Source of the DNA: Acetobacterium wieringae
Lineage (GTDB): Bacteria > Bacillota > Clostridia > Eubacteriales > Eubacteriaceae
Length of the DNA stretch: 64,000 bases
Reading direction: 5' to 3'
NCBI RefSeq assembly: GCF_026646375.1
Contig: NZ_JAIPPU010000005.1
Coordinates: 62,001-126,000, forward strand
Shown here: positions 36,343 to 44,684 of the stretch, piece after piece
How the letters are laid out: each line of letters starts with the position of its first letter
How positions within the stretch are numbered: position 1 is the first letter of the stretch
Position numbers and translations under genes: made by a program
Notes under the pieces: generated by a model
What the model was told of the DNA's origin: nothing
Databases searched by the model: none
The model's input: only the letters and a program-made list of their open reading frames with translations

Positions 36343-36382
36343 AACCATGTCGTTGACATGGTTTGTTTATCTTGATTATAAT
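36343..36382 (+). promoter_or_regulatory. Promoter of the Mrp-like operon with dyad over the -35
   Basis: TTGACA (36353-36358), 18 bases, TATAAT (36377-36382): near-consensus. A perfect 9-bp dyad AACCATGTC-gtt-GACATGGTT (36343-36363) covers the -35, as expected for a repressor site; as RNA it would also be a hairpin, but it lies upstream of the start site. Confidence 0.7.
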
Positions 36383-36429
36383 AAAAATGACTCCCCTCCT
36401 GATCATGACGCCAAGTTAAAGGAGTTTAT

Positions 36430-36921
36430 ATGAAAAAACTGATTGATAACCTTGTTCTTCTTTTTATTTTTACCGGTTTCTGGCTTATTTTAAATGAAAG
36501 TCTGGCTTTATCCCAGATTCTGGTGGGCCTGTTTTTTTCCTCAATCGCCCTATTTTTCACCAATCGTTATTTGCTGGAAAATGATTATCAGGGGTCTTAT
36601 GGAATTAAGCCCGAGGTGCTTTTTCGTTACGCTATCTATTTATTTTTTCAGATTTACCGTTCCGGCTTTTTCGCAATTTTAAAAATCCTTAAGGGTGAGG
36701 ATACTGTCAAGATCATTGAGTATGAAACCTGCATCCATAATGATCTGGGCATCTGTCTTTTGGCCAATGCCATTACCCTGACACCCGGCACAGTGACTCT
36801 TGGTAAAAATGGGCGATTGCTTCAAATTTTGGCTTTCGCCGATGAAAAGAGCCTTACTGATATTACCGAAGGAAAAAGCTGTTCCCCTTATGAAATGATA
36901 TTAAGGAGTTTGGATCGATGA
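36430..36921 (+). CDS. mrpE: Mrp-type Na+/H+ antiporter subunit E
   Basis: A 163-residue MnhE/MrpE protein with two to three N-terminal TM segments and a soluble C-terminal half; NAITLTPGTVTLG near 115 is the family hallmark. It is the first gene of an eight-gene operon in which neighbours overlap by 4-11 bases. A good AAAGGAG site precedes the ATG. MrpE is required for assembly or activity of Mrp complexes. Confidence 0.9.
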   Translation: MKKLIDNLVLLFIFTGFWLILNESLALSQILVGLFFSSIALFFTNRYLLENDYQGSYGIKPEVLFRYAIYLFFQIYRSGFFAILKILKGEDTVKIIEYETCIHNDLGICLLANAITLTPGTVTLGKNGRLLQILAFADEKSLTDITEGKSCSPYEMILRSLDR

Positions 36922-37181
36922 CATTTTTAGAAACAGCCTTATTGATTATTGCCATCTATATTGTTCTGGTGCTTATCCGGGTTATTCTGGGGCCAACGAT
37001 CTGGGACCGCCTGCTGGGACTAAATACTATTTCTGCAAAAATTATTATGTCAATCGTTATCCTGGCTCTAATTACGGATCAATCCTTTTTAATGGATGTG
37101 GCCCTGGTTTATGCACTTCTGGGGTTTATCGGTACGGTGCTGATTGCCCGATTCATTGAAAAGAAAGGAGACCTGTCATGA
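36918..37181 (+). CDS. mrpF: Mrp-type antiporter subunit F
   Basis: An 87-residue three-TM protein with the family pattern RVILGPTIWDRLLGLNTISAK near 21-41. Overlaps mrpE by four bases (ATGA). Confidence 0.9.
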   Translation: MTFLETALLIIAIYIVLVLIRVILGPTIWDRLLGLNTISAKIIMSIVILALITDQSFLMDVALVYALLGFIGTVLIARFIEKKGDLS

Positions 37182-37480
37182 TCGACTTACTAGCTAATCT
37201 GCTTATCACCGTTGCCCTTATTTTTATGGCACTGGGGGTCATTGGTCTGTTTCGTTTTAAAAATTTTTACTCCCGTATTCTTATTTCTGCCAAAATTGAA
37301 ACGGTTGGTTTTTTAACGATCATGATCGGTCTCGTTATTTTGTCCGGATTCAGTTATGCTGCTCTGAAAATCATGTTAATTACCCTACTGGTAATGATCA
37401 CCAATCCCCTTTCCACCCACGCCATCGCCCGATCAGCTTTTTTAAGTGGTAATACCATCAATCAGGATACCCGACTATGA
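37178..37480 (+). CDS. mrpG: Mrp-type antiporter subunit G
   Basis: A 100-residue three-TM protein. GVIGLFRFKNFYSRI near 20-34 and MITNPLSTHAIARSAF at the end are typical of MnhG/MrpG. Overlaps mrpF and the next gene by four bases each. Confidence 0.9.
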   Translation: MIDLLANLLITVALIFMALGVIGLFRFKNFYSRILISAKIETVGFLTIMIGLVILSGFSYAALKIMLITLLVMITNPLSTHAIARSAFLSGNTINQDTRL

Positions 37481-38022
37481 CAACAAATATCCTTCTGATC
37501 ACTTTGGTTGTTCTGGCCATTATTGCTCTGAACACACAAAAATTACGGCGGGCGGTTGTCTATTTGGGGGTTTTTTCGCTCATCAGTTCTTTTCTTTATC
37601 TGCTTTATGGAGCCCCGGATGTGGCCATAGCCGAAGCCGTTATCGGTACGACCATCACGACCGTTTTATATCTGGTGGCACTCAAAAAATATCAGGTCTT
37701 CACTATTTATTTTTGTAGTGATCCAAATGATCCGAATAGACGCAACTTAACGAATAATTCCCCATTCATAAACAATCTTGAATCTTTTCTGATCAAACAA
37801 GAAATGGAACCTCAGATCATTTATTCTGAGAAACCCTTAAAGACCATTCTGACTCAGGATAAATTTGATCTGGCCATCTGTCAAACTAACCAGAAAACCT
37901 TGATTTATGGAAGTGTTGATGACTATCAGCTGGATGCCCTTGAAGATTATTTGTTGACAAACCATGGCGACCTGAACATTCATTTGATTCGCTATACCGA
38001 AGGAGACGATAATGAAGCGTAG
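37477..38022 (+). CDS. DUF4040/MbhD-like subunit (MrpA C-terminal equivalent)
   Basis: A 181-residue protein. The first ~75 residues hold three TM segments and GAPDVAIAEAVIGTTITTVLYLVAL, the signature of MbhD and of the region near the C-terminus of MrpA. Residues 85-181 form a soluble extension (LTQDKFDLAICQTNQ) not found in plain MbhD; its fold is unknown to me. It supplies a part normally fused within MrpA. Confidence 0.82.
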   Translation: MTTNILLITLVVLAIIALNTQKLRRAVVYLGVFSLISSFLYLLYGAPDVAIAEAVIGTTITTVLYLVALKKYQVFTIYFCSDPNDPNRRNLTNNSPFINNLESFLIKQEMEPQIIYSEKPLKTILTQDKFDLAICQTNQKTLIYGSVDDYQLDALEDYLLTNHGDLNIHLIRYTEGDDNEA

Positions 38023-38275
38023 AATTATAACCCTGATTTTTGCTACTACCCTTGCCGGTCTGGTTCTTTTTGTCAATCTTGATGCCCCACTGGTCGCCGC
38101 CCCAGAAATTGCCCGTTTTTATCTTGACCACTTCAACACCGATACCCATACCCAAAATGCAATAGCCGCAATTTATTTAAACTACCGGGTATTTGACAGT
38201 ATCTTTGAAACCCTGATTTTGCTCGTCAGTGTATCCGCAGTTGTCAATTTATCCTGGAGGCGCAGCGATGACTGA
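38012..38275 (+). CDS. MbhE-like small subunit
   Basis: An 87-residue protein with two TM segments and NYRVFDSIFETLILLVSVSAV near 57-77, the motif of MbhE and of the MrpA C-terminal tail. It overlaps the preceding gene by 11 bases and the next by 8. Together with the preceding subunit it substitutes for the C-terminal part of a full MrpA. Confidence 0.82.
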   Translation: MKRRIITLIFATTLAGLVLFVNLDAPLVAAPEIARFYLDHFNTDTHTQNAIAAIYLNYRVFDSIFETLILLVSVSAVVNLSWRRSDD

Positions 38276-38660
38276 TAATTCTGAAATCATTACCCGGATG
38301 ACCGGACTCTTATATCCCTTTATTTTATTATTTGGTTTTTACATTATTATAAATGGTCATGCCAGCCCCGGTGGGGGATTCCAGGGCGGGGCTGTACTGG
38401 CTGCAGTATTTATCACCCGGTATCTGGTCGATCCAAATCGGTGTATCCAACTCAAAACATTAAAAACCGCAGAAAAAATTCTTTTTGTCTGTATTATCCT
38501 TTACCCAACCTTTTTTTTGTTTTCTACCTCCGCCAGCCATACAGAACTAATGAATCTGATTTATCTTATCGCTATGAATTTTTTAATCGGTTTAAAAGTC
38601 TGCAGTGGTTTTACCATTATCTTTTTCCGATTTGTCTTTTATGAAGGAGGAATTTTATGA
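38268..38660 (+). CDS. mrpB: Mrp-type antiporter subunit B
   Basis: A 130-residue MnhB-domain protein with four TM segments and the conserved HASPGGGFQGGAVLAA at 27-42. The ATG at 38268 has GGAGG upstream; the frame extends to 38229 but without family similarity. Confidence 0.9.
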   Translation: MTDNSEIITRMTGLLYPFILLFGFYIIINGHASPGGGFQGGAVLAAVFITRYLVDPNRCIQLKTLKTAEKILFVCIILYPTFFLFSTSASHTELMNLIYLIAMNFLIGLKVCSGFTIIFFRFVFYEGGIL

Positions 38661-39010
38661 TTGCGCTTAATGGTGAGACCATCAGTATTGTACTTTTTTT
38701 TGTGGGCGTTTACGGACTGATCGCCCGAAGAAACATCATCAAATCAATCATGTCCATCAGCATCATACAGGTGGCGATTATTTTATATTTTATTTGTACC
38801 AATGCAGTTCCTGGGAGCGTCCCGCCGATTGGTGATGTAGTCCAGACGCAACAGGTCGCCGACCCGCTTCCCCAGGCCTTGATGATTACGGATATTGTCA
38901 TTGGCATCGGGGTGACAGCGGCGGGTTTAACACTATTTATTCATCTCTATCATCGCTTTGGATCAACCAACTGGCAAAAAGTTATGAAAAAAAGGAATCG
39001 CCATGATTAG
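38657..39010 (+). CDS. mrpC: Mrp-type antiporter subunit C
   Basis: A 117-residue NuoK-like three-TM protein. DPLPQALMITDIVIGIGVTA near 69-88 is the MrpC/MnhC signature. Preceded by GAAGGAGG; overlaps both neighbours. Confidence 0.92.
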   Translation: MIALNGETISIVLFFVGVYGLIARRNIIKSIMSISIIQVAIILYFICTNAVPGSVPPIGDVVQTQQVADPLPQALMITDIVIGIGVTAAGLTLFIHLYHRFGSTNWQKVMKKRNRHD

Positions 39011-40604
39011 TCTCCATTGGCTTATTTTATCACCGCTCATTATTGGCACTGCTGCAAAACTGATGCCCATTAAAACCGCCAAAAAAATCATGGTTCTCTT
39101 TCAGACCGCCTTATTGGCTGTTGTTACCATGATCTTTGTTGAGGTACGCCAAAATGGTCCGCTACTGGAAAACATCGGGAGCTGGCCAAATACCATCGGC
39201 ATCACTCTAAGGGCAGATTTACTGGCCACTGCCTTAGTTTTTTTAAGCTGTTTTTTATTTCTGGCAATGATCATATTTGTTCACAATAAAAACTATGCCG
39301 ACCACCTTTTCTTCTTTCTTTTTCTTGGCCTGGAGAGTCTGATTATAGGAATTTTCCTTTCCAATGACTTGTTTAACATTTTTGTTCTGATTGAAGCCGC
39401 CACTCTGATCATTACCATATTGATTATGTATAAGCAGTCAACTGTTGCTGTATACGATGGGATGATGTATTTTTTGATCAATGTGGTTGCTATGTCATTT
39501 TTTTTAATGGGTTTGGGAATGCTTTATAAAAAAATCGGCGTTCTTGATTTTTATGCTCTGGAAGCAGCACTCCGTCAGGTTAACAATCCCGCCAGCCTGA
39601 TTCTGCCATATGCCTTTATGATCACCGCTGTTAGTTTAAAAGCTGCCTTGATGCCACTTTTCAGTTGGCTGCCCAAAGCTCATGGAACCCCCAGCGCCCC
39701 GTCAGTAGTTTCGGCTGTCCTGTCAGGCCTGTATGTTAAGACTGGCATTTACATTTTCCTCCGGTTACAGACCGCCTTTTCGCCCCTGATTGATACCTCT
39801 GAATTCTTTGTGATCCTCGGTTTTATCACCGCTATCGTCGGTTTTATACTGGCTTTAGCCCAAACTGATATTAAACTGCTATTGGCTTATTCAACAGTAT
39901 CGCAGATTGGGGTTATTATGATCGGCATTAGTTTGAACAATCCGACTGCTTACTGGGGCGGCCTTTATCATCTGATGAATCACGCTATTTTTAAATCAAC
40001 ATTATTTCTCACAGCTGGGATGATCATCTCCGAGTACAAAACCCGAAAGATTAGCGAGATCCATGGTGTTTATTCACACATGCCCGCCGTCGGGGTAGCA
40101 ACGATTTTATCAATTTTAGGGATCATTGGGGCGCCGCTGTTTAATGGCAGCATCTCTAAATTTTTGATCGCCGCTGGTGCCAGTGGTAGTTGGATCGAAT
40201 CTGGTCTGATTCTGATCAATCTGGGAACCATAATCGTTTTTATGAAATATGGTCAGCTTCTGTTCGGCCATTCCGGCAAAAAAGAAGCAGCCAACTCCGA
40301 TATTCTTGAGAAGGCCGTCGTATTAGCCCTAAGCATGCTGTGTTTTCTCGGCGGAATTTTTGGCAGTGACCTGATTGCCATCCTTTTTAAGATCAATTTG
40401 TCTATAAACCCGTTATCCGATGGTGAAAAAATGTTGCTTTTTGTGGGCTCAATTTTGCTGGGACTATTGATTTACCGCAGCTTATTCAAAAAAAGAAATC
40501 CGTTAGCTTTCATCCGTTCTTTTGAACTCGGTTTTAATGAAATCTGTCTTTCGATCACTTTATTTTTTGCCTTTATGGTCGTCTACTTAAAAATAACCCT
40601 TTAA
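39003..40604 (+). CDS. mrpD: Mrp-type antiporter subunit D
   Basis: A 533-residue NuoL/M/N-type antiporter-like subunit with about fourteen TM segments. The core contains LMPLFSWLPKAHGTPSAPS with the key lysine and the SQIGVIMIGI and NHAIFKSTLF segments. It is the only proton/cation-pumping-type subunit in the cluster, since no MrpA large subunit is present before or after it. Last gene of the operon; it ends four bases into the convergent feoA gene. Confidence 0.92.
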   Translation: MISLHWLILSPLIIGTAAKLMPIKTAKKIMVLFQTALLAVVTMIFVEVRQNGPLLENIGSWPNTIGITLRADLLATALVFLSCFLFLAMIIFVHNKNYADHLFFFLFLGLESLIIGIFLSNDLFNIFVLIEAATLIITILIMYKQSTVAVYDGMMYFLINVVAMSFFLMGLGMLYKKIGVLDFYALEAALRQVNNPASLILPYAFMITAVSLKAALMPLFSWLPKAHGTPSAPSVVSAVLSGLYVKTGIYIFLRLQTAFSPLIDTSEFFVILGFITAIVGFILALAQTDIKLLLAYSTVSQIGVIMIGISLNNPTAYWGGLYHLMNHAIFKSTLFLTAGMIISEYKTRKISEIHGVYSHMPAVGVATILSILGIIGAPLFNGSISKFLIAAGASGSWIESGLILINLGTIIVFMKYGQLLFGHSGKKEAANSDILEKAVVLALSMLCFLGGIFGSDLIAILFKINLSINPLSDGEKMLLFVGSILLGLLIYRSLFKKRNPLAFIRSFELGFNEICLSITLFFAFMVVYLKITL

Positions 40605-40831
40605 CGATATTTTGCAGTTTCAACCTGAATTTTAGCAACAATCTCATAACCCAGCGCCAGCTGACTCCCCAATAGCTCAATGGTCATGGGTCCCTGATGC
40701 TCGGTGGAAATGACTTTATGCACCGCACCGCGAATCAGCCCCATGCTGTAAAGCCTTTTTGACAGTTCTTCATCCAGACTTAACGCTTTCACAATAACCG
40801 TACTACCTATTCGACACATGGATAATGGCAT
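40601..40831 (-). CDS. FeoA-domain protein
   Basis: A 76-residue SH3-like FeoA domain: LPLSMCRIGSTVIV-type start, LSKRLYSMGLIRGAVHKV near 25-42 and GYEIVAKIQVE at the end. FeoA normally assists the FeoB ferrous iron permease, but no feoB is adjacent. The GAGGAGAGAGAT ribosome site lies inside the 3' end of the HD-GYP gene, which it overlaps by 25 bases, so the two are translationally coupled. A regulatory role in place of iron uptake is possible. Confidence 0.85.
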   Translation of the reverse strand: MPLSMCRIGSTVIVKALSLDEELSKRLYSMGLIRGAVHKVISTEHQGPMTIELLGSQLALGYEIVAKIQVETAKYR

Positions 40832-41586
40832 ATCTCTCTCCTCGTTTTTAATCGCTCGGATGATTCTCTTTCTGTCGGCTTACTTCGTTTAATGAGATCA
40901 TCTAACAAAAACACAATTCGTCCATCCAGTAGCTGGGGTGATTCGTTAATGATTTCCTGAAATGCCAATTCATAGCTCAACGCTTCCCGGTAATTGCGCT
41001 TACTGGTCATGGCATCAAATACATCCGCCACGCCGACAATCCGCTGATACAGATGGATCTCATCCCCAATCAGATGCCTGGGATAGCCGCTCCCATCCAA
41101 TCGCTCATGATGATTATGAACAATATCGATGCTCGCCTGGGGCAGCCATTTCTGACCGCTGAGTACCTGATACCCAATTTCTGAATGAGTTTTAATTACT
41201 TCAAATTCCTGATCACTAAGTTTGCAGGGTTTGTCCAGTATTTCCCGGGGAAGAAAAAGTTTGCCAATGTCGTGAAGCAAAGCGCCTGCCCCGATTTCGG
41301 TGATTTCCACTTCCCTTAATCCCAGCTCCTGCCCCAGACTCATAGCCACTAAGGCGGTTCGGATTGAGTGACCTGGCAGACAATTACTGGCACATTGAGG
41401 ATTTCGGTATTTTTCCAGATCTATAAAAGATGTCAACTTTAGTTTGGCAATCATCCGCTTGAGAAAACTCCTGAAATTTTTGGTAAATAGTTCCTGTTTA
41501 CCAGCCAAACGATAGCGCTGATCCACTTCGTTTAAATACCTGGAAAAAATATAAATATCTTGGGATGCTTTTTTTTCAGTCATCAA
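40807..41586 (-). CDS. HD-GYP domain phosphodiesterase
   Basis: A 259-residue cytoplasmic protein that is nearly all HD-GYP domain. HSIRTALVAMSLG near 74, LLHDIGKLFLPREILDKP near 107 and HHERLDGSGYP near 162 are intact, predicting c-di-GMP hydrolysis. It lacks a sensor domain. It lies just downstream of the broken GGDEF gene and overlaps feoA, so it was probably part of a cyclase/phosphodiesterase pair. Confidence 0.88.
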   Translation of the reverse strand: MMTEKKASQDIYIFSRYLNEVDQRYRLAGKQELFTKNFRSFLKRMIAKLKLTSFIDLEKYRNPQCASNCLPGHSIRTALVAMSLGQELGLREVEITEIGAGALLHDIGKLFLPREILDKPCKLSDQEFEVIKTHSEIGYQVLSGQKWLPQASIDIVHNHHERLDGSGYPRHLIGDEIHLYQRIVGVADVFDAMTSKRNYREALSYELAFQEIINESPQLLDGRIVFLLDDLIKRSKPTERESSERLKTRREICHYPCVE

Positions 41587-41608
41587 ACTATCCTCTCCTC
41601 GTTTTGTC

Positions 41609-42665
41609 TCATTTAAATTGGGCGCTGGTAACCCGATTCTTGCCGTTTCTTTTTGAACAATATAAAGCTTCGTCGGCCTGATCCACCAGCATCGTCTGTT
41701 CTCCCCGGTTGAAGGCCACCGTAGAATGACAAACCCCGGCAGAAAGGGTTATCCGCATCGTCTGATGGTCAAATTCGAAAGGGTATTTCGCAACCGTTTT
41801 GCAAATGCGTTCGGCGATTCGCTGGCCAAAGGGTTGCCCCGTTCCCGGTAACACTATTGCAAACTCTTCCCCGCCATATCGTGTCCCAATATCTGAGCTG
41901 CGAAGCTGTTTTTTTATTATCTGAGAAACCTCCCGGATCACATAGTCTCCTGATAGATGGCCATAGACATCATTGACGGTCTTAAAATCATCAATATCCA
42001 AAAGAATCAGGGTAATTGATGCATGTTTTTCGGCAATCACTTCCAATGAGCTTGATGATTGGACAAGTCGGTCAAAAAATCGGTCGTCGCCCGGTACTCC
42101 AGTAATTGGTTTTTATATTCGATTTCTTCCATTGCATAGTGGTTTCGCTTGTAAACATCACTGATTAGCTGGTTCAATTCACCAACAAAAAAACTAAAAC
42201 CCATCAGCAACACTCCCTGAATAAAAATGACACCTCCAGAAAAATAATTTGTCGAAATTCCCACCAACAGATAACCAAGCGACGCAAACAACCCATGTAT
42301 GATACTTTTCGTACGATCATTCGACAGACTGGCCGTCAGGATAAATAGGCAAAGAATCGGCAGAACCAGGAAAAAAAGCTGTTCAGATAGATACTGCAGA
42401 TGGAAATAAAAAGAACGTCCACAATACTTTGAAAATAACCACCTAACAAATTTTCCAGTTTCAGGATTTTCCCGATGGCAAGCAGGTAAAGTTCAAAACC
42501 AATAAAGATTCCATAAGTAATTAGCATGATCGTCATCATCCCTGTCATCTTCTGAGAAAAAAAATAATAAACCAGTACCAATAGCACCAATATGCAGTGT
42601 ATACCCATATATATTTCAGTAAAGATCTGATCCTTTTTTGTATTCACCATTGTTAACTCCCGCAT
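41609..42665 (-). pseudogene. Frameshifted membrane GGDEF gene
   Basis: Three reading-frame pieces make one gene: 42665-42336 (TM segments 1-4), an open stretch to 42037 (more TM segments, linker, TTDFLTDL) and 42046-41609 (GGDEF domain with DIDDFKTVNDVYGH and GGEEF). The first break is in a run of seven A (plus strand, about 42369-42376); shifting one base continues as FLVLPILCLFILTA. The second, near 42045, joins NHQAH to LEVIAEK with a few codons missing. Two lesions argue for a true pseudogene, though a homopolymer error could explain the first. Fragment three alone lacks the domain's first strand. Confidence 0.75.
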
Positions 42666-43039
42666 TTTTTATTAGTATAAACTAACATAAAGCCCAAAAC
42701 AAAAAGTTAGTAATTGCTAACTTATTTTTTCAGTATATCACTGTGTTTTAATTTTATCAAGCTCTTTTATTGGTTATTGTACGTAAAACTGTTTAAACAA
42801 TGATAATGCAGTTTCTATCAATCGCTCAGATTAAACGTATGATAGCCGCAAATCATAGCTTTTATTCTCTGGCAAAAGTCTGCTTATCTTTAACCATAAA
42901 TCCTAAAGTTATTATAAACTATGGCGATATTAATAGTAAGAACGAATCAATACGATTCAAACCATCTCAGCTGAAAACCACATCGACCAACACGTCTCCC
43001 TTACAAAAAACTATTACTGGAAAACAGGAGGTTCATCAA
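42666..43039. other. Gene-free gap with a small hairpin
   Basis: 374 bases. A hairpin AAAAAGTTAG / CTAACTTATTTTTT at about 42701-42730 can end transcription on the plus strand or act upstream of the broken GGDEF gene. An open frame from 42800 runs into the next gene but lacks a start signal. Confidence 0.4.
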
Positions 43040-43303
43040 ATGAAGTGGATTCAAGACATTAAAACAAGCACCCGGCCATGGTTGGCATTCTTATCGGGCT
43101 TTGTGACCATCACTCCTGATGACCCCGATGAAACAGCAATTATTAACGATTACTTTGCGACTTACCTGCAAAACATTGCAGCGGACCAAATAAAATTGGT
43201 TTCTTGTGAAACAGAACAACTAAAACATGAAACCAATGAAGCGCCATCACAACACTCCGAAAAGTCATTGCGCACCTTGTCGCCCTTAAAACAGATCGGA
43301 TAA
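43040..43303 (+). CDS. Small hypothetical protein
   Basis: An 87-residue protein I do not recognise. The ATG at 43040 follows CAGGAGGTTC; the frame opens at 42800 but those residues look non-coding. It begins MKWIQDIKTSTRPWLAFLSG, has an acidic middle (TPDDPDETAIINDYFATYLQ) and a polar tail. A terminator follows directly. Single gene. Confidence 0.6.
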   Translation: MKWIQDIKTSTRPWLAFLSGFVTITPDDPDETAIINDYFATYLQNIAADQIKLVSCETEQLKHETNEAPSQHSEKSLRTLSPLKQIG

Positions 43304-43308
43304 AAAAT

Positions 43309-43344
43309 GTCCTTTCAATATTGTAATCTGAAAGGACGTTTTTT
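43309..43344 (+). terminator. Intrinsic terminator
   Basis: GTCCTTTCA / TGAAAGGAC with an 11-base loop and a T-run of six. Confidence 0.8.
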
Positions 43345-43439
43345 AACTGTGCTATTTAAAATAAATGTTATTTTTGACCGAATTATGTCGATATAGTTTA
43401 GAGAAGCTCGTTACTATTATATTAAATAAGGAGGCTGTT

Positions 43440-44039
43440 ATGAATACAAATGCAATTGATGCCAACAAGTCCTTGAATCAAGCGATTCAAACCAAAGGCG
43501 TTACTCAAAATGCTGATGTTAAAGTTGAACCCGAAGCTGCAGATAAGGTTCAGCCAGTTGTGCAAAAACTTGACTCCATTGAACTTGGCACAGCAACTTC
43601 ACAAGACATCGGAACCTACACGGTCGACCGTAAAAAGATCAACGAAATCAAACAGGATTTCGCCCGTAACACGGAGTCGTTCAAAAAAATGGTTGAGACC
43701 ATGATTGAAAAACAGGGCAAAAAAGTCAGTCAGGTTCTTAAAGATTTGGCAGAGGGAAAAGATGTTCAAATCACGATCGATTCTGAAACCCAGGCAGCAG
43801 CTCAGGAAGCGATTTCTGAAGACGGCTATTTTGGCGTCAACAAAACATCCGAACGAATTATTGATTTTGCTAAAGCCCTCTCCGGCGGTGATAAAAGCAA
43901 GATCGAAACCCTGAGAAACGCTTTTAAAGAAGGTTTTGAAAGTGCCAAAAAAGCCTTTGGTGGCGAACTCCCTGAGATCTCCCAGCAAACCTATGATAAG
44001 GTTATGCAGGGTTTTGATGATTGGGCCAAAGAAAAATAA
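43440..44039 (+). CDS. Hypothetical helical protein
   Basis: A 199-residue soluble protein. The ATG at 43440 follows AAGGAGG; the frame extends to 43365 without support. Residues 1-55 are low-complexity and probably disordered; ~65-115 form helices with coiled-coil character (RKKINEIKQDFARNTESF), and the C-terminus has FKEGFESAKKAFGGELPEIS and MQGFDDWAKE. The C-terminal pattern recurs in clostridial and gammaproteobacterial proteins of unknown function (DUF5610-like), which I recall only loosely. No signal or TM segment. Confidence 0.65.
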   Translation: MNTNAIDANKSLNQAIQTKGVTQNADVKVEPEAADKVQPVVQKLDSIELGTATSQDIGTYTVDRKKINEIKQDFARNTESFKKMVETMIEKQGKKVSQVLKDLAEGKDVQITIDSETQAAAQEAISEDGYFGVNKTSERIIDFAKALSGGDKSKIETLRNAFKEGFESAKKAFGGELPEISQQTYDKVMQGFDDWAKEK

Positions 44040-44090
44040 TATTGTAGCTGTAAAAATACTTTTATCCTGGAGCGATGCTCCTCTATCAAC

Positions 44091-44124
44091 AAAAAGACAA
44101 GGAAAAATGCTTCCTTGTCTTTTC
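44091..44124. terminator. Bidirectional terminator
   Basis: AAAAGACAAGG / CCTTGTCTTTT stem between convergent units. Confidence 0.8.
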
Positions 44125-44130
44125 TTAGTC

Positions 44131-44331
44131 TTATCTTTTAAGTTTAAACCGTGATATCATTTCTTTTAGTAATTGCGATTGACCCGATAATTCTTCGCTA
44201 GCAGCGGCTGACTGCTCGGCTGTTGCGGTATTTCCCTGGACAACCTGGGAGACCTGATCAACCCCCAGTATACCGGTAACCACCAGAATCAGTGCATCAA
44301 AAAACGAGATCAAACTTAAGATCAGTCCCAT
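44131..44331 (-). pseudogene. Chemoreceptor remnant (TM fused to C-terminal tip)
   Basis: A 66-residue frame in which an N-terminal hydrophobic segment (MGLILSLISFFDALILVVTG) is joined to the extreme C-terminus of a chemoreceptor (VDQVSQVVQGNTATAEQSAA to KEMISRFKLKR). The whole sensor and signalling hairpin are missing, so an internal deletion most likely fused the two ends of one receptor gene. The ribosome site is weak. The tail matches the last part of both intact receptors in this window but lacks their DDMxMDKY end. Confidence 0.7.
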
Positions 44332-44380
44332 ATTTTTCCGGATTTATACTTGAAACGATTTTACCCTATTAATCCTGTCT

Positions 44381-44665
44381 TTACTCGGTTTCGTCTGAAA
44401 AGACATCACCATAGTCTGAGTTTTCACTGAGCACCTTTTCGGCATAGGAACAATAGGATACAATTTTTAGCTTGTTTTCCCGGGCGAACGCCACTGCCTT
44501 GGCCACAAGTCTGACTCCCAGTTCCTGACCTCTGAGGGCTTTGGTGACATAGACATGCTCAATAATCAAGCGTTGGCCTTCGAGATGATAACTTAATAAA
44601 CCGACGGGTTCGTCTTCATTGACACCCATGTAAAACTTATTTTTCGCTTCATGAATGGTTTCCAT
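44381..44665 (-). CDS. GNAT-like N-acetyltransferase (short YidJ/Acetyltransf_CG type)
   Basis: A 94-residue single-domain member of the short GNAT group (PF14542-like). It shows NKFYMGVNEDEPVGLLSYHL, the core strand IIEHVYVTKALRGQELGVRL with the acetyl-CoA loop, and the final KIVSYCSYAEKVL. The acceptor is unknown. AGAAGGAGG precedes the ATG, and the gene follows the PAS/GGDEF gene by 19 bases on the same strand, so they may be co-transcribed. Confidence 0.85.
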   Translation of the reverse strand: METIHEAKNKFYMGVNEDEPVGLLSYHLEGQRLIIEHVYVTKALRGQELGVRLVAKAVAFARENKLKIVSYCSYAEKVLSENSDYGDVFSDETE

Positions 44666-44684
44666 TTAGTTCCTCCTTCTATCC

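Noticed and set aside
42800..43039. An 80-residue extension of the small protein at 43040
   Set aside because: The CAGGAGG site decides for 43040; the upstream frame looks non-coding.
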